64,000 nt of DNA. Source: Streptomyces sp. CB01635. GTDB taxonomy: Bacteria > Actinomycetota > Actinomycetes > Streptomycetales > Streptomycetaceae. The translations under genes were made by a program, and so were the position numbers. Each line of letters begins with the position of its first letter. Positions within the stretch are counted from its first letter, which is position 1. Below are positions 16,382 to 24,789 of this stretch, piece after piece. The notes beneath the pieces were generated by a model. It saw only the letters and a program-made list of their open reading frames with translations. It had not been told where the DNA came from and made no database searches. The stretch spans positions 1 to 64,000 of the forward strand of contig NZ_NNBL01000010.1 in the NCBI RefSeq assembly GCF_002803065.1. Direction: 5' to 3'.

Positions 16382-17950
16382 TCAGAGTGCTTGCGGGAAC
16401 GTGAAGAACCGGTTCGGGTCGTACTGCTTCTTGACCGTCGCCAGGCGTGTGGCCGCGTCGCCGTAGTACGCCTTGCGCCAGTTCGTCAGTGTCGGGTCCG
16501 TGTAGTTCTGGTACGCCGCCCCCGACGCGTACGGGCGCATCGCCGCGTGGGTGGAATCGAGCCAGCCGCGGGCCGTGGAGCCGGACGTTCCGGCCCGCCA
16601 GGACACGATGTACTGCGCGAGCATCCGGGAGCGCCGGTGCACGAACGCGGTGGCGGTCGGGTCGACGCGGTTGATCGCCCCGCCGAGCGCGGTCAGCGCG
16701 ATGCTGCCGGCGCCCGAGGTGACGTTCTCCATCTTGGCGAACAGGGCGCGGATGCCGGCCGAGGAGATGGAGCGGTCGAAGAAGTCGGAGTGGGCCGCGT
16801 ACGTCTCGCGCCCCAGCGCCCCCTGCGTGCTGCGCCCCGGGGTCGTGCCCGGCAGATGGCACATCGTGTCCTCGGCGAACGCCGAGCAGCCCGCGTACAC
16901 CTCCATCGACTCCTCGTAGGAGCGCCGCTTGAGCGAGACGTTCGACGCGGGGCCGGGGCCGCCGGGGCCGTCGGCGAGGCGGTCGACGGCGTTCTGGAGC
17001 TCGCGGTACGTGCCGAGGGAGAACGCGGCGACCGAGATGGTCGGCCGGCCGCCCACCGCGTTGGCTATGTGGCAGGACGACCAGATCTCGTCGGGCTGTG
17101 AGGGGCCCCACTCCTGCCAGGCCTTCAGGACGGCCGTGGCCTTCGACCAGGGCCAGGTCATGTACGCGGAGACGGCCTGCGGGGCGGGGTGCGTGCGGAA
17201 GCGGAGCTCGGTGACCACGCCGAAGTTGCCGTTGCCCGCGCCGCGCAGGGCCCAGAACAGGTCCTTGTTCTCGCTCTTGTTCGCGACGACCTGCTTGCCG
17301 TCCGCCGTGATCAGCGTGGCCTGGGTGAGGCTGTCACAGGTCAGGCCGTAGGCGCGGGAGACGACGCCGTGGCCGCCGCCGAGGGCGAGGCCGGAGACGC
17401 CGACGGTGGGGCAGGAGCCGGCCGGGATGGTGACGCCCTTCGCGGCGAGCGCGCGGTACACGTCGATGAGCTTGGCGCCCGCGCCCACCACGGCCTCGCT
17501 CCCGGAGGCCCTGATCGCGGAGAGCTTGGACACGTCGAGGATCAGGCGGCCGTCGCCGGACGACCAGCCCGCGTACGAGTGGCCGCCGTTGCGGATCGAG
17601 ACGGGGACGTGGTGCGCCCGCGCGTAGGCGAGCGTGGTGCGGATGTCGTCGGGGTGGGCGACGTAGGCGACGGCGGTCGGCTTCAGGCTGTCGAAGCGGG
17701 TGTTGTAGAGCTGGCGCGCGGCCGCCCACTTGGCCTGGCCGGGGGTGACGAGGGTACCGTCGAGGTCCTTGGCGAGTGCCTTGAGGTTCGCCGCGGCGGA
17801 GGCGCTCGCGCTGGTGGCGCGGATGGGCGCGCTGGTCGTCGCGCTGGGCGTGGTCCGCCCGCCGGCCCCCGCCGCGCCGGTGCTGCATGCCGTGGCCGCG
17901 CCTGCCGTGACGGTGGCCGCGCCGACTGCGATGAACGTACGCCGATCCAT
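16382..17950 (-). CDS. Tat-exported FAD-linked oxidoreductase (BBE-like)
   Basis: A 522-residue flavoprotein. The N-terminus is a Tat signal (DRRTFIAVGAATV) ending in a lipobox-like ATACS, so it may be a lipoprotein outside the membrane. An FAD_binding_4 domain (about 85-250) has SIRNGGHSYAGWS, where the His is the usual site of covalent flavin attachment, and GVSGLALGGGHGVVSR. The C-terminal BBE motif (YQNYTDPTLTNWRKAYYG) is intact. Substrates could be sugars, alcohols or alkaloid-like compounds. Three short imperfect repeats cover its stop codon. Confidence 0.92.
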   Translation of the reverse strand: MDRRTFIAVGAATVTAGAATACSTGAAGAGGRTTPSATTSAPIRATSASASAAANLKALAKDLDGTLVTPGQAKWAAARQLYNTRFDSLKPTAVAYVAHPDDIRTTLAYARAHHVPVSIRNGGHSYAGWSSGDGRLILDVSKLSAIRASGSEAVVGAGAKLIDVYRALAAKGVTIPAGSCPTVGVSGLALGGGHGVVSRAYGLTCDSLTQATLITADGKQVVANKSENKDLFWALRGAGNGNFGVVTELRFRTHPAPQAVSAYMTWPWSKATAVLKAWQEWGPSQPDEIWSSCHIANAVGGRPTISVAAFSLGTYRELQNAVDRLADGPGGPGPASNVSLKRRSYEESMEVYAGCSAFAEDTMCHLPGTTPGRSTQGALGRETYAAHSDFFDRSISSAGIRALFAKMENVTSGAGSIALTALGGAINRVDPTATAFVHRRSRMLAQYIVSWRAGTSGSTARGWLDSTHAAMRPYASGAAYQNYTDPTLTNWRKAYYGDAATRLATVKKQYDPNRFFTFPQAL

Positions 17951-18022
17951 GGACGCCTCCCGTTGTTTCCCGGGGTACGAGACGTCTTTGGGGAGCGCGG
18001 GGTTCCACGCCGGGCGGTCGGG

Positions 18023-18184
18023 TCAGGGGCGGGCCGTGTGCTCCTCGGCGTCGCTTCTCGCCTTCGAGCGGGCTCTGCGGGAGGGGCCGCGCCAGCCGCA
18101 GGTGCAGCGGGCCAGGCAGAAACGGCCTTGTTCGGCCGTGGTCGTCTGGTGAGTTTCGGGGAGTTCGGACTGCTCTTGTGCCAC
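18023..18184 (-). CDS. Small Cys-containing protein (53 aa)
   Basis: A 53-residue frame starting with GTG and ending in TGA. The core RFCLARCTCGWRGPSRRARS has three closely spaced cysteines before a Trp and a basic stretch, a pattern I recall from short conserved Streptomyces proteins. It may bind a metal (inference). It lies upstream of, and in the same direction as, the oxidoreductase gene, in an otherwise empty 334-bp region. The ribosome-binding site (TTGAG) is weak. Confidence 0.62.
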   Translation of the reverse strand: MAQEQSELPETHQTTTAEQGRFCLARCTCGWRGPSRRARSKARSDAEEHTARP

Positions 18185-18284
18185 ACCTCAACGGTACGCG
18201 TGACGGGTGCAGGCAACTGTCGTTATCCGGTCGACAGAGGGGCCGCGGACGCTCGGACTGACAGAGCTTGGGGGCAGACAGGCG

Positions 18285-19163
18285 ATGGTGCAGCACGGAC
18301 GCGCAGCACGGGCGGTCGCAGCGGCCGCGGCGGTCGGAGTGATGGGCCTCACCACCGGCTGTTCGGCCGCCGCCGAGGCGGACAACGAGAGCCCGGCCGA
18401 CTCCGCCGCCGCCGTCCACGACGCGGCCGACCGCCTGGTCAGGGAGGGTAGTTCCAAGGCCCGTACGTCCATGGAGATGGCGAGCGGCGGCACCCGCGTC
18501 ACCATCAGGGGCGAGGGCGTCTACGACTACCGGGCGCGCGTCGGGCAATTGAAGGTGGTGCTTCCGCAGGATCCTTCCGGCGCCGAGGAGCACCGCCCCA
18601 TCACCGAGCTCCTCGCGCCCGGCGCGCTGTACATGAAGAACCGGGGCGCGGGGGTGCCCGCCGACAAGTGGGTGCGGGTCGAGACGGCGTCCATGGCGGA
18701 CGGGAACCTGGTCACGGGCGGGGCCACGGATCCGCTGGCCGCCGCCGAACTGCTGCGGGGCGCGCGCAAGGTGACGTATGTGGGGGAGAGCGAGCTCGCC
18801 GGGACGGTCGTGCGGCACTACCGGGGGACCGTCGACATGGCGGCCGCCGCCCACGCCGCCTCCCCGGCCAGCCGGCAGTCCCTGACGGCCGCGGCGAAAG
18901 GGTTCGCCAAGGACCAGGTGCCGTTCGACGTGTACCTCGACGACGAGGGCCGGATCAGGAAAGTGCGGCACCGGTTCAGCTTCGTGAATACGACGAAGGT
19001 GACGACTGCGGTGAAGGGGAACGGGAAGGGGAAGGGGCAGGGCGGCAAGAGGGACGTCGTCGATGTGGCGTCCACCACTCTGCTCTACGGCTTCGGGGTT
19101 ACGGCGAATATCGAACTTCCCGACACAAAGGACATCTTCGCCGGGAAGATCGCCGAGAATTAG
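18285..19163 (+). CDS. Secreted lipoprotein, LppX/LprG-like
   Basis: A 292-residue lipoprotein: signal peptide with lipobox GLTTGC (lipidated C26), then a beta-rich domain (ARTSMEMASGGTRVTIRGEGVYDYRAR in pieces, GALYMKN, WVRVE, GTVVRHYRGTVD, PFDVYLDDEGRIRKVRHRF). This strand pattern is that of the LppX/LprAFG family, which binds lipids at the outer membrane face in mycobacteria; the role in Streptomyces is unknown. A Lys/Gly-rich insertion (about 245-258) is unusual. The ATG was chosen because it gives a compact signal peptide. Confidence 0.78.
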   Translation: MVQHGRAARAVAAAAAVGVMGLTTGCSAAAEADNESPADSAAAVHDAADRLVREGSSKARTSMEMASGGTRVTIRGEGVYDYRARVGQLKVVLPQDPSGAEEHRPITELLAPGALYMKNRGAGVPADKWVRVETASMADGNLVTGGATDPLAAAELLRGARKVTYVGESELAGTVVRHYRGTVDMAAAAHAASPASRQSLTAAAKGFAKDQVPFDVYLDDEGRIRKVRHRFSFVNTTKVTTAVKGNGKGKGQGGKRDVVDVASTTLLYGFGVTANIELPDTKDIFAGKIAEN

Positions 19164-19260
19164 CCGTCCGGAAATGGTCCGTCCGTGCCATGCGCAGTGC
19201 GTAGGCCGCTCCCTACTCTAGGAAGTCGGTTACGGCTACGGCTTACGGCTGGAAGAGGTG

Positions 19261-19452
19261 ATGAACGTGGCTCCGGTGGGCGGCACGGCGGTTCATGACC
19301 ACGTCGCCCTCGCCGAGATCGAGCTGTGCGGTGAATTGATCATCGCGGCTTCGGCCGCGGATGAGGACCGGCTCAGTGCGGACCGTATCGACGAGGTGCT
19401 GAGGGTCGCCGAGGAACGGTGGCCCCGGGGCGAGGGGTTCCGGGAGTCCTGA
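19261..19452 (+). CDS. Small conserved protein of unknown function
   Basis: About 63 residues, acidic and without membrane helices (DRLSADRIDEVLRVAEERWP). I recognise no domain. A purine-rich GGAAGAGG lies directly upstream; a GTG two codons later would give better spacing. It sits between the lipoprotein gene and csoR, convergent with csoR. Confidence 0.62.
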   Translation: MNVAPVGGTAVHDHVALAEIELCGELIIAASAADEDRLSADRIDEVLRVAEERWPRGEGFRES

Positions 19453-19545
19453 ACCCGTGAGGGGCGCGGCCGGTCGTCCGGCGCGCCCCGGCTCCGGGTC
19501 GCGTATGTCACAGGGGCAGGGCGCGCGGTGCGCGTCCCGGGCGTC

Positions 19546-19896
19546 TCAGGTGCGCAGCATCCTGGCGATCGCCTTCGTCGCCTCCTCGACCTTCGCGTCG
19601 ATCTCCTCACCGCCCTTGACCGCCGCGTCGGCGACGCAGTGGCGCAGGTGCTCCTCGAGGAGCTGGAGCGCGAAGGACTGGAGAGCCTTCGTGGAAGCGG
19701 AGACCTGCGTGAGTATGTCGATGCAGTAGACGTCCTCGTCGACCATGCGCTGCAGGCCCCGGATCTGGCCCTCGATGCGGCGCAGGCGCTTGAGGTGCTC
19801 GGCCTTCTGGTGGTGGTACCCGTGGATTCCACGGTCGTGGTCCGTCACTGTCCCGCCGTCGTGGTCGGTCACGATCTCGGTCGCTTCCGTGGTCAT
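19546..19896 (-). CDS. csoR: Copper-sensing transcriptional repressor CsoR
   Basis: A 116-residue DUF156/CsoR-family repressor, all-helical and normally tetrameric. The copper ligands C58, H83 and C87 show the canonical C-x24-H-x3-C spacing, as in CsoR of S. lividans. Cu(I) binding releases DNA, de-repressing copper export and chaperone genes. The N-terminal tail is His/Asp-rich (DHDGG, DHDRGIHGYHH). A near-perfect CsoR operator lies 16 bp upstream of the start, so the gene is probably autoregulated. Confidence 0.94.
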   Translation of the reverse strand: MTTEATEIVTDHDGGTVTDHDRGIHGYHHQKAEHLKRLRRIEGQIRGLQRMVDEDVYCIDILTQVSASTKALQSFALQLLEEHLRHCVADAAVKGGEEIDAKVEEATKAIARMLRT

Positions 19897-19911
19897 CGCG
19901 TCCTCCCGTTG

Positions 19912-19930
19912 TATACCCCTAGTGGGTATA
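19912..19930. promoter_or_regulatory. CsoR operator
   Basis: TATACCCCTAGTGGGTATA is a near-palindrome matching the known CsoR site pattern (ATACCCC...GGGTAT). It lies just upstream of csoR, in the position expected of its promoter. Confidence 0.85.
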
Positions 19931-20084
19931 TGGTACCGAATTTCGAGGGGGTCCGACGGGTTCGCGGGACCCCGTGCTCATCACAGTGCCCGATGGGCGA
20001 CACTGGGGTATTGCCGGTTAGCCGTGGCCGGATGATGCGCCTAGCATCAGCCTGACCGAATCCAAAGCACCCCGAGGACCCCAC

Positions 20085-20705
20085 GTGCGCTTTCGTCTGA
20101 CCCCCAGGGAGACGAGCTTCTACGACATGTTTGCCGCATCCGCGGACAACATCGTCACGGGCTCGAAACTCCTGATGGAACTGCTCGGGGCGGATTCCTC
20201 CGCCCGGGCCGAGATCGCGGAGCGGATGCGGGCAGCGGAACACGCCGGTGACGACGCCACCCACGCGATTTTCCACCAGCTGAACTCCTCGTTCATCACG
20301 CCCTTCGACCGAGAGGACATCTACAAGCTCGCGTCGTCCCTCGACGACATCATGGACTTCATGGAGGAGGCCGTCGACCTCGTCGTCCTCTACCAGGTCG
20401 AAGAGCTTCCCAAGGGTGTGGAGCAGCAGATCGAGGTTCTGGCGCGCGCGGCCGTGCTGACCGCCGAGGCCATGCCGAACCTGCGGACCATGGACAACCT
20501 CACCGAGTACTGGATCGAGGTCAACCGGCTCGAGAACCAGGCCGACCAGATCCACCGCAAGCTGCTCGCGCAACTCTTCAATGGCAAGTACGACGCCATG
20601 GAGGTCCTGAAGCTCAAGCAGATCGTGGATGTGCTCGAAGAGGCGGCGGATGCCTTCGAGCACGTGGCGAACACGGTGGAGACCATCGCCGTCAAGGAGT
20701 CCTGA
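20085..20705 (+). CDS. DUF47-family (PhoU-like) Pit accessory protein
   Basis: A 206-residue all-helical DUF47 protein (FYDMFAASADNIVTGSKLL; NSSFITPFDREDIYKLASSLDDIMDFME is the family's metal-binding core). In many bacteria DUF47 proteins are encoded next to Pit transporters and modulate them. The GTG start has a CGAGGA site six bases upstream. It is followed after 9 bp by the Pit gene, so the two form an operon. Confidence 0.92.
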   Translation: MRFRLTPRETSFYDMFAASADNIVTGSKLLMELLGADSSARAEIAERMRAAEHAGDDATHAIFHQLNSSFITPFDREDIYKLASSLDDIMDFMEEAVDLVVLYQVEELPKGVEQQIEVLARAAVLTAEAMPNLRTMDNLTEYWIEVNRLENQADQIHRKLLAQLFNGKYDAMEVLKLKQIVDVLEEAADAFEHVANTVETIAVKES

Positions 20706-20714
20706 GGCCTTCTC

Positions 20715-21713
20715 ATGGACACCTTCGCACTGATCGTGACGATCGGCGTCGCGCTCGGATTCACGTATACGAACGGCTTTCACGACTCGGCGAACGCCAT
20801 CGCCACGTCGGTCTCCACGCGTGCGCTGACGCCTCGGGCGGCGCTCGCGATGGCCGCGGTGATGAACCTCGCCGGTGCCTTCATGGGAAGCGGCGTCGCC
20901 AAGACGGTGAGTGAGGGGATCATCGCCACTCCCGAGGGCGGCAAGGGGATGGGCATCCTCTTCGCCGCGCTCGTCGGCGCGATCATCTGGAACCTGGTCA
21001 CCTGGTACTTCGGCCTGCCGTCCTCGTCGTCGCACGCGCTGTTCGGCGGCATGGTCGGCGCGGCGCTCGCCGGCGGGACGGCCGTCTACTGGTCCGGCGT
21101 GCTCGACAAGATCGTCATCCCGATGCTCACCTCGCCGGTGATCGGTCTGATCGTCGGCTATCTCGTCATGTGCGCGATCCTGTGGCTGTTCCGGCGGTCC
21201 AACCCGCACAAGGCCAAGCGCGGCTTCCGTATCGCGCAGACCGTGTCGGCGGCCGGCATGGCGCTCGGCCACGGTCTCCAGGACGCGCAGAAGACGATGG
21301 GCATCGTGGTGATGGCCCTCGTCATCTCCGGGCACGAGACCTACAGCGACCCGATCCCGGTCTGGGTCAAGCTCGTCTGCGCGCTGATGCTGTCCCTCGG
21401 TACGTACGCGGGTGGCTGGCGCATCATGCGGACCCTCGGGCGCAAGATCATCGAGCTGGACCCGCCGCAGGGATTCGCGGCGGAGACGACCGGTGCGTCG
21501 ATCATGTTCGGTTCGGCGTTTTTGTTCCACGCGCCGATCTCGACGACGCACGTCATCACCTCGGCGATCATGGGCGTCGGCGCCACCAAGCGCGTGAAGG
21601 CGGTCCGCTGGGGCGTCGCCAAGAACATCGTCCTGGGCTGGTTCATCACGATGCCGGCCGCGGCGCTGGTCGCGGCGGGGAGCTTCTGGATCGTGAATCT
21701 GGCCTTCGGCTAG
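20715..21713 (+). CDS. pit: Low-affinity inorganic phosphate transporter (PiT family)
   Basis: A 332-residue polytopic transporter with about nine to ten helices. The duplicated PiT signatures are visible: GFHDSANAIATSVSTRAL near the N-terminus and GASIMFGSAFLFHAPISTTH near the C-terminus. It carries metal-phosphate by H+ symport. By position and operon with DUF47 it corresponds to PitH1 of S. coelicolor. A bidirectional terminator separates it from the convergent pst operon. Confidence 0.94.
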   Translation: MDTFALIVTIGVALGFTYTNGFHDSANAIATSVSTRALTPRAALAMAAVMNLAGAFMGSGVAKTVSEGIIATPEGGKGMGILFAALVGAIIWNLVTWYFGLPSSSSHALFGGMVGAALAGGTAVYWSGVLDKIVIPMLTSPVIGLIVGYLVMCAILWLFRRSNPHKAKRGFRIAQTVSAAGMALGHGLQDAQKTMGIVVMALVISGHETYSDPIPVWVKLVCALMLSLGTYAGGWRIMRTLGRKIIELDPPQGFAAETTGASIMFGSAFLFHAPISTTHVITSAIMGVGATKRVKAVRWGVAKNIVLGWFITMPAAALVAAGSFWIVNLAFG

Positions 21714-21735
21714 TACGCAGTCTTCGTACGAAAAG

Positions 21736-21770
21736 AGGGCCCGCCCCCCGGGAGCCAGGGGGCGGGCCCT
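21736..21770. terminator. Bidirectional terminator between pit and pstB
   Basis: A perfect 13-bp stem (AGGGCCCGCCCCC, 21736-21748, with 21758-21770) and a 9-nt loop, with AAAAG before it and TTT after it. It lies between two convergent operons. Confidence 0.88.
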
Positions 21771-21819
21771 TTGCCTTGCGGTGGCACCGCCATGCAGCAC
21801 CGCAAGGAGCTGGTGGTGT

Positions 21820-22596
21820 CTAGCCGAAGCGGCCCGAGATGTAGTCCTCGGTGGCCTGGACCGACGGGTTGGAGAAGATCCGCTCGGTCTCGTCGATCTC
21901 GACGAGCTTGCCGGGCTGGCCGACCGCGGACAGGTTGAAGAACGCCGTGCGGTCCGAGACGCGGGCCGCCTGCTGCATGTTGTGCGTCACGATGACGATC
22001 GTGAAGCGCTCCTTGAGCTCGCCGATCAGGTCCTCGATGGCGAGGGTCGAGATCGGGTCGAGGGCCGAGCAGGGCTCGTCCATGAGGAGCACCTGGGGCT
22101 CGACCGCGATGGCGCGGGCGATGCACAGACGCTGCTGCTGGCCGCCGGAGAGGCCGGAGCCGGGCTTGTTCAGGCGGTCCTTGACCTCGTTCCAGAGGTT
22201 GGCGCCCTTGAGGGACTTCTCGACGACGTCGCCGAGCTCGCTCTTCTTGTACGAGCCGTTCAGGCGCAGGCCCGCCGCCACGTTGTCGAAGATCGACATG
22301 GTGGGGAACGGGTTCGGGCGCTGGAACACCATGCCGACCGTGCGGCGCACGGCGACCGGGTCGACGTGGGTGCCGTAGAGGTCTTCGTCGTCCAGGAGCA
22401 CCTTGCCCTCGACGCGGCCACCGGGGGTGACCTCGTGCATGCGGTTCAGGGTGCGCAGGAAGGTGGACTTGCCGCAGCCGGACGGGCCGATGAAGGCCGT
22501 CACGGAGCGGGGCTCCACGGTCATCGAGATGTCCTCGATCGCCTTGTGGGAGCCGTAGTACGCGGTGAGGCCGCTGACGTCGATTCGCTTGGCCAT
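21820..22596 (-). CDS. pstB: Phosphate ABC transporter ATP-binding protein PstB
   Basis: A 258-residue ATPase of the high-affinity phosphate transporter. Walker A GPSGCGKST, signature LSGGQQQR, Walker B VLLMDEPCSALDP and switch His in VTHNMQQA are intact; FQRPNPFPTMSIFDNVAAGLR is typical of PstB. Its length is normal. It is the last gene of pstSCAB. Confidence 0.97.
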   Translation of the reverse strand: MAKRIDVSGLTAYYGSHKAIEDISMTVEPRSVTAFIGPSGCGKSTFLRTLNRMHEVTPGGRVEGKVLLDDEDLYGTHVDPVAVRRTVGMVFQRPNPFPTMSIFDNVAAGLRLNGSYKKSELGDVVEKSLKGANLWNEVKDRLNKPGSGLSGGQQQRLCIARAIAVEPQVLLMDEPCSALDPISTLAIEDLIGELKERFTIVIVTHNMQQAARVSDRTAFFNLSAVGQPGKLVEIDETERIFSNPSVQATEDYISGRFG

Positions 22597-22621
22597 AACT
22601 AATTCACTTCCAGATGCCGCG

Positions 22622-23692
22622 TCAGCGGCCGGTCTTGGGGGCCTTCCAGCGGGCGATGCCGCGGGCCACCAGATTGAGGATCATGATGAAGGCGATGAGG
22701 ACGAGAGCCGCCGCCCATGCACGGTCGTACGCCGCCGGGCTGCCGCCGCTGTTCTGGTACTGCTGGTAGATGTACAGCGGCAGCGAGGACTGGGGTCCCT
22801 GGAACGGGTCCGTGTTGATGAGCGGGTTGCCCCAGACCAGCAGCAGTACGGGCGCGGTCTCGCCGGCGATACGGGCGATGGCCAGCATCACACCGGTCGT
22901 GATGCCGCCGATCGACGTCGGCAGGACGACCTTGAGGATCGTGCGCCACTTCGGTACGCCGAGCGCGAGGGAGGCCTCGCGCAGCTCGTTCGGGACGAGC
23001 TTGAGCATTTCCTCGGTGGAGCGGACGACGACCGGGATCATCAGGATGGACAGCGCCATCGATCCGGCGAAGCCGGAGTAGCTGAAGCCGAGGATCAGGA
23101 TCCAGAAGCTGAGGATGAACAGGCCCGCGACGATCGACGGGATGCCCGTCATGACGTCGACGAAGAAGGTGACCGCCTTGGCGAGCTTGCCCCGGCCGTA
23201 CTCGACCAGGTAGATCGCGGTGAGCAGGCCGATCGGCATGGAGATCAGGGTGGCGAGGCCGACCTGCTCCAGGGTGCCGATGATGGCGTGGTAGATGCCG
23301 CCGCCCGGCTCGTAGTCGGTGACGACGCCCATCGAGTGCGTCAGGAAGAAGACGTCCAGGACCTTCACGCCGCGCGAGACGGTCTCCCAGATCAGGGAGA
23401 CCAGCGGGATCACGGCGAGGATGAAGGCGACCCAGACGACGCTGGTCGCGACGCGGTCCTTGGCCTGGCGCTTGCCCTCGACGGCGGTGGCGATGCCGTA
23501 CGTGCCGAGCACGAACAGGACCGCGGCGATCAGACCCCACTGGATCTGGCTGTCGAGTCCGGCGCCCAGGCCGATCGCGCAGCCGACCGCGACGGCGCCG
23601 ACGGCGATGGCGTACGGGGCCCAGCGCGGCAGGCGCGCGGCGCTGAGGGAGTTGGTGCCGGGGGCCGGCGGGGTGACGGTTGCGTTGCTCAT
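22622..23692 (-). CDS. pstA: Phosphate ABC transporter permease PstA
   Basis: A 356-residue permease with about eight hydrophobic helices, two of them in an N-terminal extension common in actinobacterial PstA. The binding-protein-dependent permease loop reads LREASLALGVPKWRTILKVVLP (EAA motif). The ATG overlaps the pstC stop by 4 bp. With PstC it forms the membrane channel. Confidence 0.96.
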   Translation of the reverse strand: MSNATVTPPAPGTNSLSAARLPRWAPYAIAVGAVAVGCAIGLGAGLDSQIQWGLIAAVLFVLGTYGIATAVEGKRQAKDRVATSVVWVAFILAVIPLVSLIWETVSRGVKVLDVFFLTHSMGVVTDYEPGGGIYHAIIGTLEQVGLATLISMPIGLLTAIYLVEYGRGKLAKAVTFFVDVMTGIPSIVAGLFILSFWILILGFSYSGFAGSMALSILMIPVVVRSTEEMLKLVPNELREASLALGVPKWRTILKVVLPTSIGGITTGVMLAIARIAGETAPVLLLVWGNPLINTDPFQGPQSSLPLYIYQQYQNSGGSPAAYDRAWAAALVLIAFIMILNLVARGIARWKAPKTGR

Positions 23693-24690
23693 GCGTTGGC
23701 CCCCGAGTACTCCTTGCGGCGGGCGATGATCGCGCGGGCCGCACCGTTCACGACCAGCGTGATGACGAACAGGACCAGACCGGAGGCGATGAGCGCGTCA
23801 CGGCCCTGCTCGGTGGCCTCGCTGAACTTCGCGGCGATGTTCTGCGCGAAGGTGCCGCCGCCCGGGTCGAGCAGGCTGGCGTTGATCTCGAAGCTGGGGG
23901 AGAGGACCGTGGCGACGGCCATGGTCTCGCCGAGCGCGCGGCCGAGGCCGAGCATCGAGGCGGAGATGACGCCGGAGCGGCCGAAGGGGATCACCGACAT
24001 GCGGATGACTTCCCAGCGGGTGGCGCCGAGCGCGAGTGCGGCCTCCTGGTGCATCAGGGGCGCCTGCCGGAAGACTTCACGGCTGACGTTCGTGATGATC
24101 GGGAGGATCATGATCGCGAGCAGGATGCCGACGGCGAGGAGGGTGCGCGGGGCGCCGCCCTGCCACTCGAGGATGCCGGTCCAGCCGAAGTAGTCGTTGA
24201 GCCAGCTGTAGAAGCCGGTGAGGTGCGGCACCAGGAAGAGGGCGCCCCACAGGCCGTACACGATGGACGGTACGGCGGCGAGCAGGTCGACGACGTACGC
24301 GATCACGCCGCCGATCTTCTTCGGCGCGTAGTGCGTGATGAACAGCGCGATGCCGACAGCGATCGGGACGGCGATCGCCATGGCGATGACCGAGGACACG
24401 ACCGTGCCGAAGGCGAGGACCGCGATGCCGAAGACCGGCGGGGTGGCGTTGGCGTTCCACTCGAAGGTCGTGAGGAAGTTGCCGTCGTTCTTGGACAGCA
24501 CCAACGAGGCGCGGTAGGTGAGGAAGGCCGCGATGGCGGCCATGATCACCAGAAGCAGGATGCCGGAGCCGCGCGAGAGACCGAGGAAGATCCGGTCACC
24601 GGGGCGGGTGGCGCCGCGGGCCGCGCGCTTTTGCAGCGTGGGCGGGTCGGCGGGGGTGGGTGGAGCAGTCGTCTTCGTGGATATATCCAT
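23689..24690 (-). CDS. pstC: Phosphate ABC transporter permease PstC
   Basis: A 333-residue permease with six to seven helices and the EAA loop QEAALALGATRWEVIRMSVIPFG. The ATG chosen gives a normal length and a soluble N-terminal leader rich in Thr/Pro (MDISTKTTAPPTPADPPT); the frame remains open upstream through an intergenic hairpin, which argues against an earlier start. Confidence 0.96.
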   Translation of the reverse strand: MDISTKTTAPPTPADPPTLQKRAARGATRPGDRIFLGLSRGSGILLLVIMAAIAAFLTYRASLVLSKNDGNFLTTFEWNANATPPVFGIAVLAFGTVVSSVIAMAIAVPIAVGIALFITHYAPKKIGGVIAYVVDLLAAVPSIVYGLWGALFLVPHLTGFYSWLNDYFGWTGILEWQGGAPRTLLAVGILLAIMILPIITNVSREVFRQAPLMHQEAALALGATRWEVIRMSVIPFGRSGVISASMLGLGRALGETMAVATVLSPSFEINASLLDPGGGTFAQNIAAKFSEATEQGRDALIASGLVLFVITLVVNGAARAIIARRKEYSGANA

Positions 24691-24749
24691 GGGGTTCTCC
24701 GGTCTGCGGAGCCGCGGTCGGGCGGCTCCAGGCGGCGATGCACCGGACG

Positions 24750-24783
24750 GTGCGGCCCGCCCCCGATCGGGGACGGGCCGCAC
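24750..24783. promoter_or_regulatory. Large hairpin between pstS and pstC
   Basis: GTGCGGCCCG (24750-24759) pairs with CGGGCCGCAC (24774-24783), and the centre CCCCCGATCGGGGA is almost self-complementary, so the whole 34 nt folds on itself. No T-run follows. It probably stabilises the 3' end of pstS mRNA or reduces read-through, giving more binding protein than permease (inference). Confidence 0.75.
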
Positions 24784-24789
24784 ACTGGG

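Noticed and set aside
19893..21800. 635-codon minus-strand frame opposite DUF47-pit
   Set aside because: Low-complexity His/Arg/Asp-rich translation, opposite two well-conserved genes; a shadow frame.
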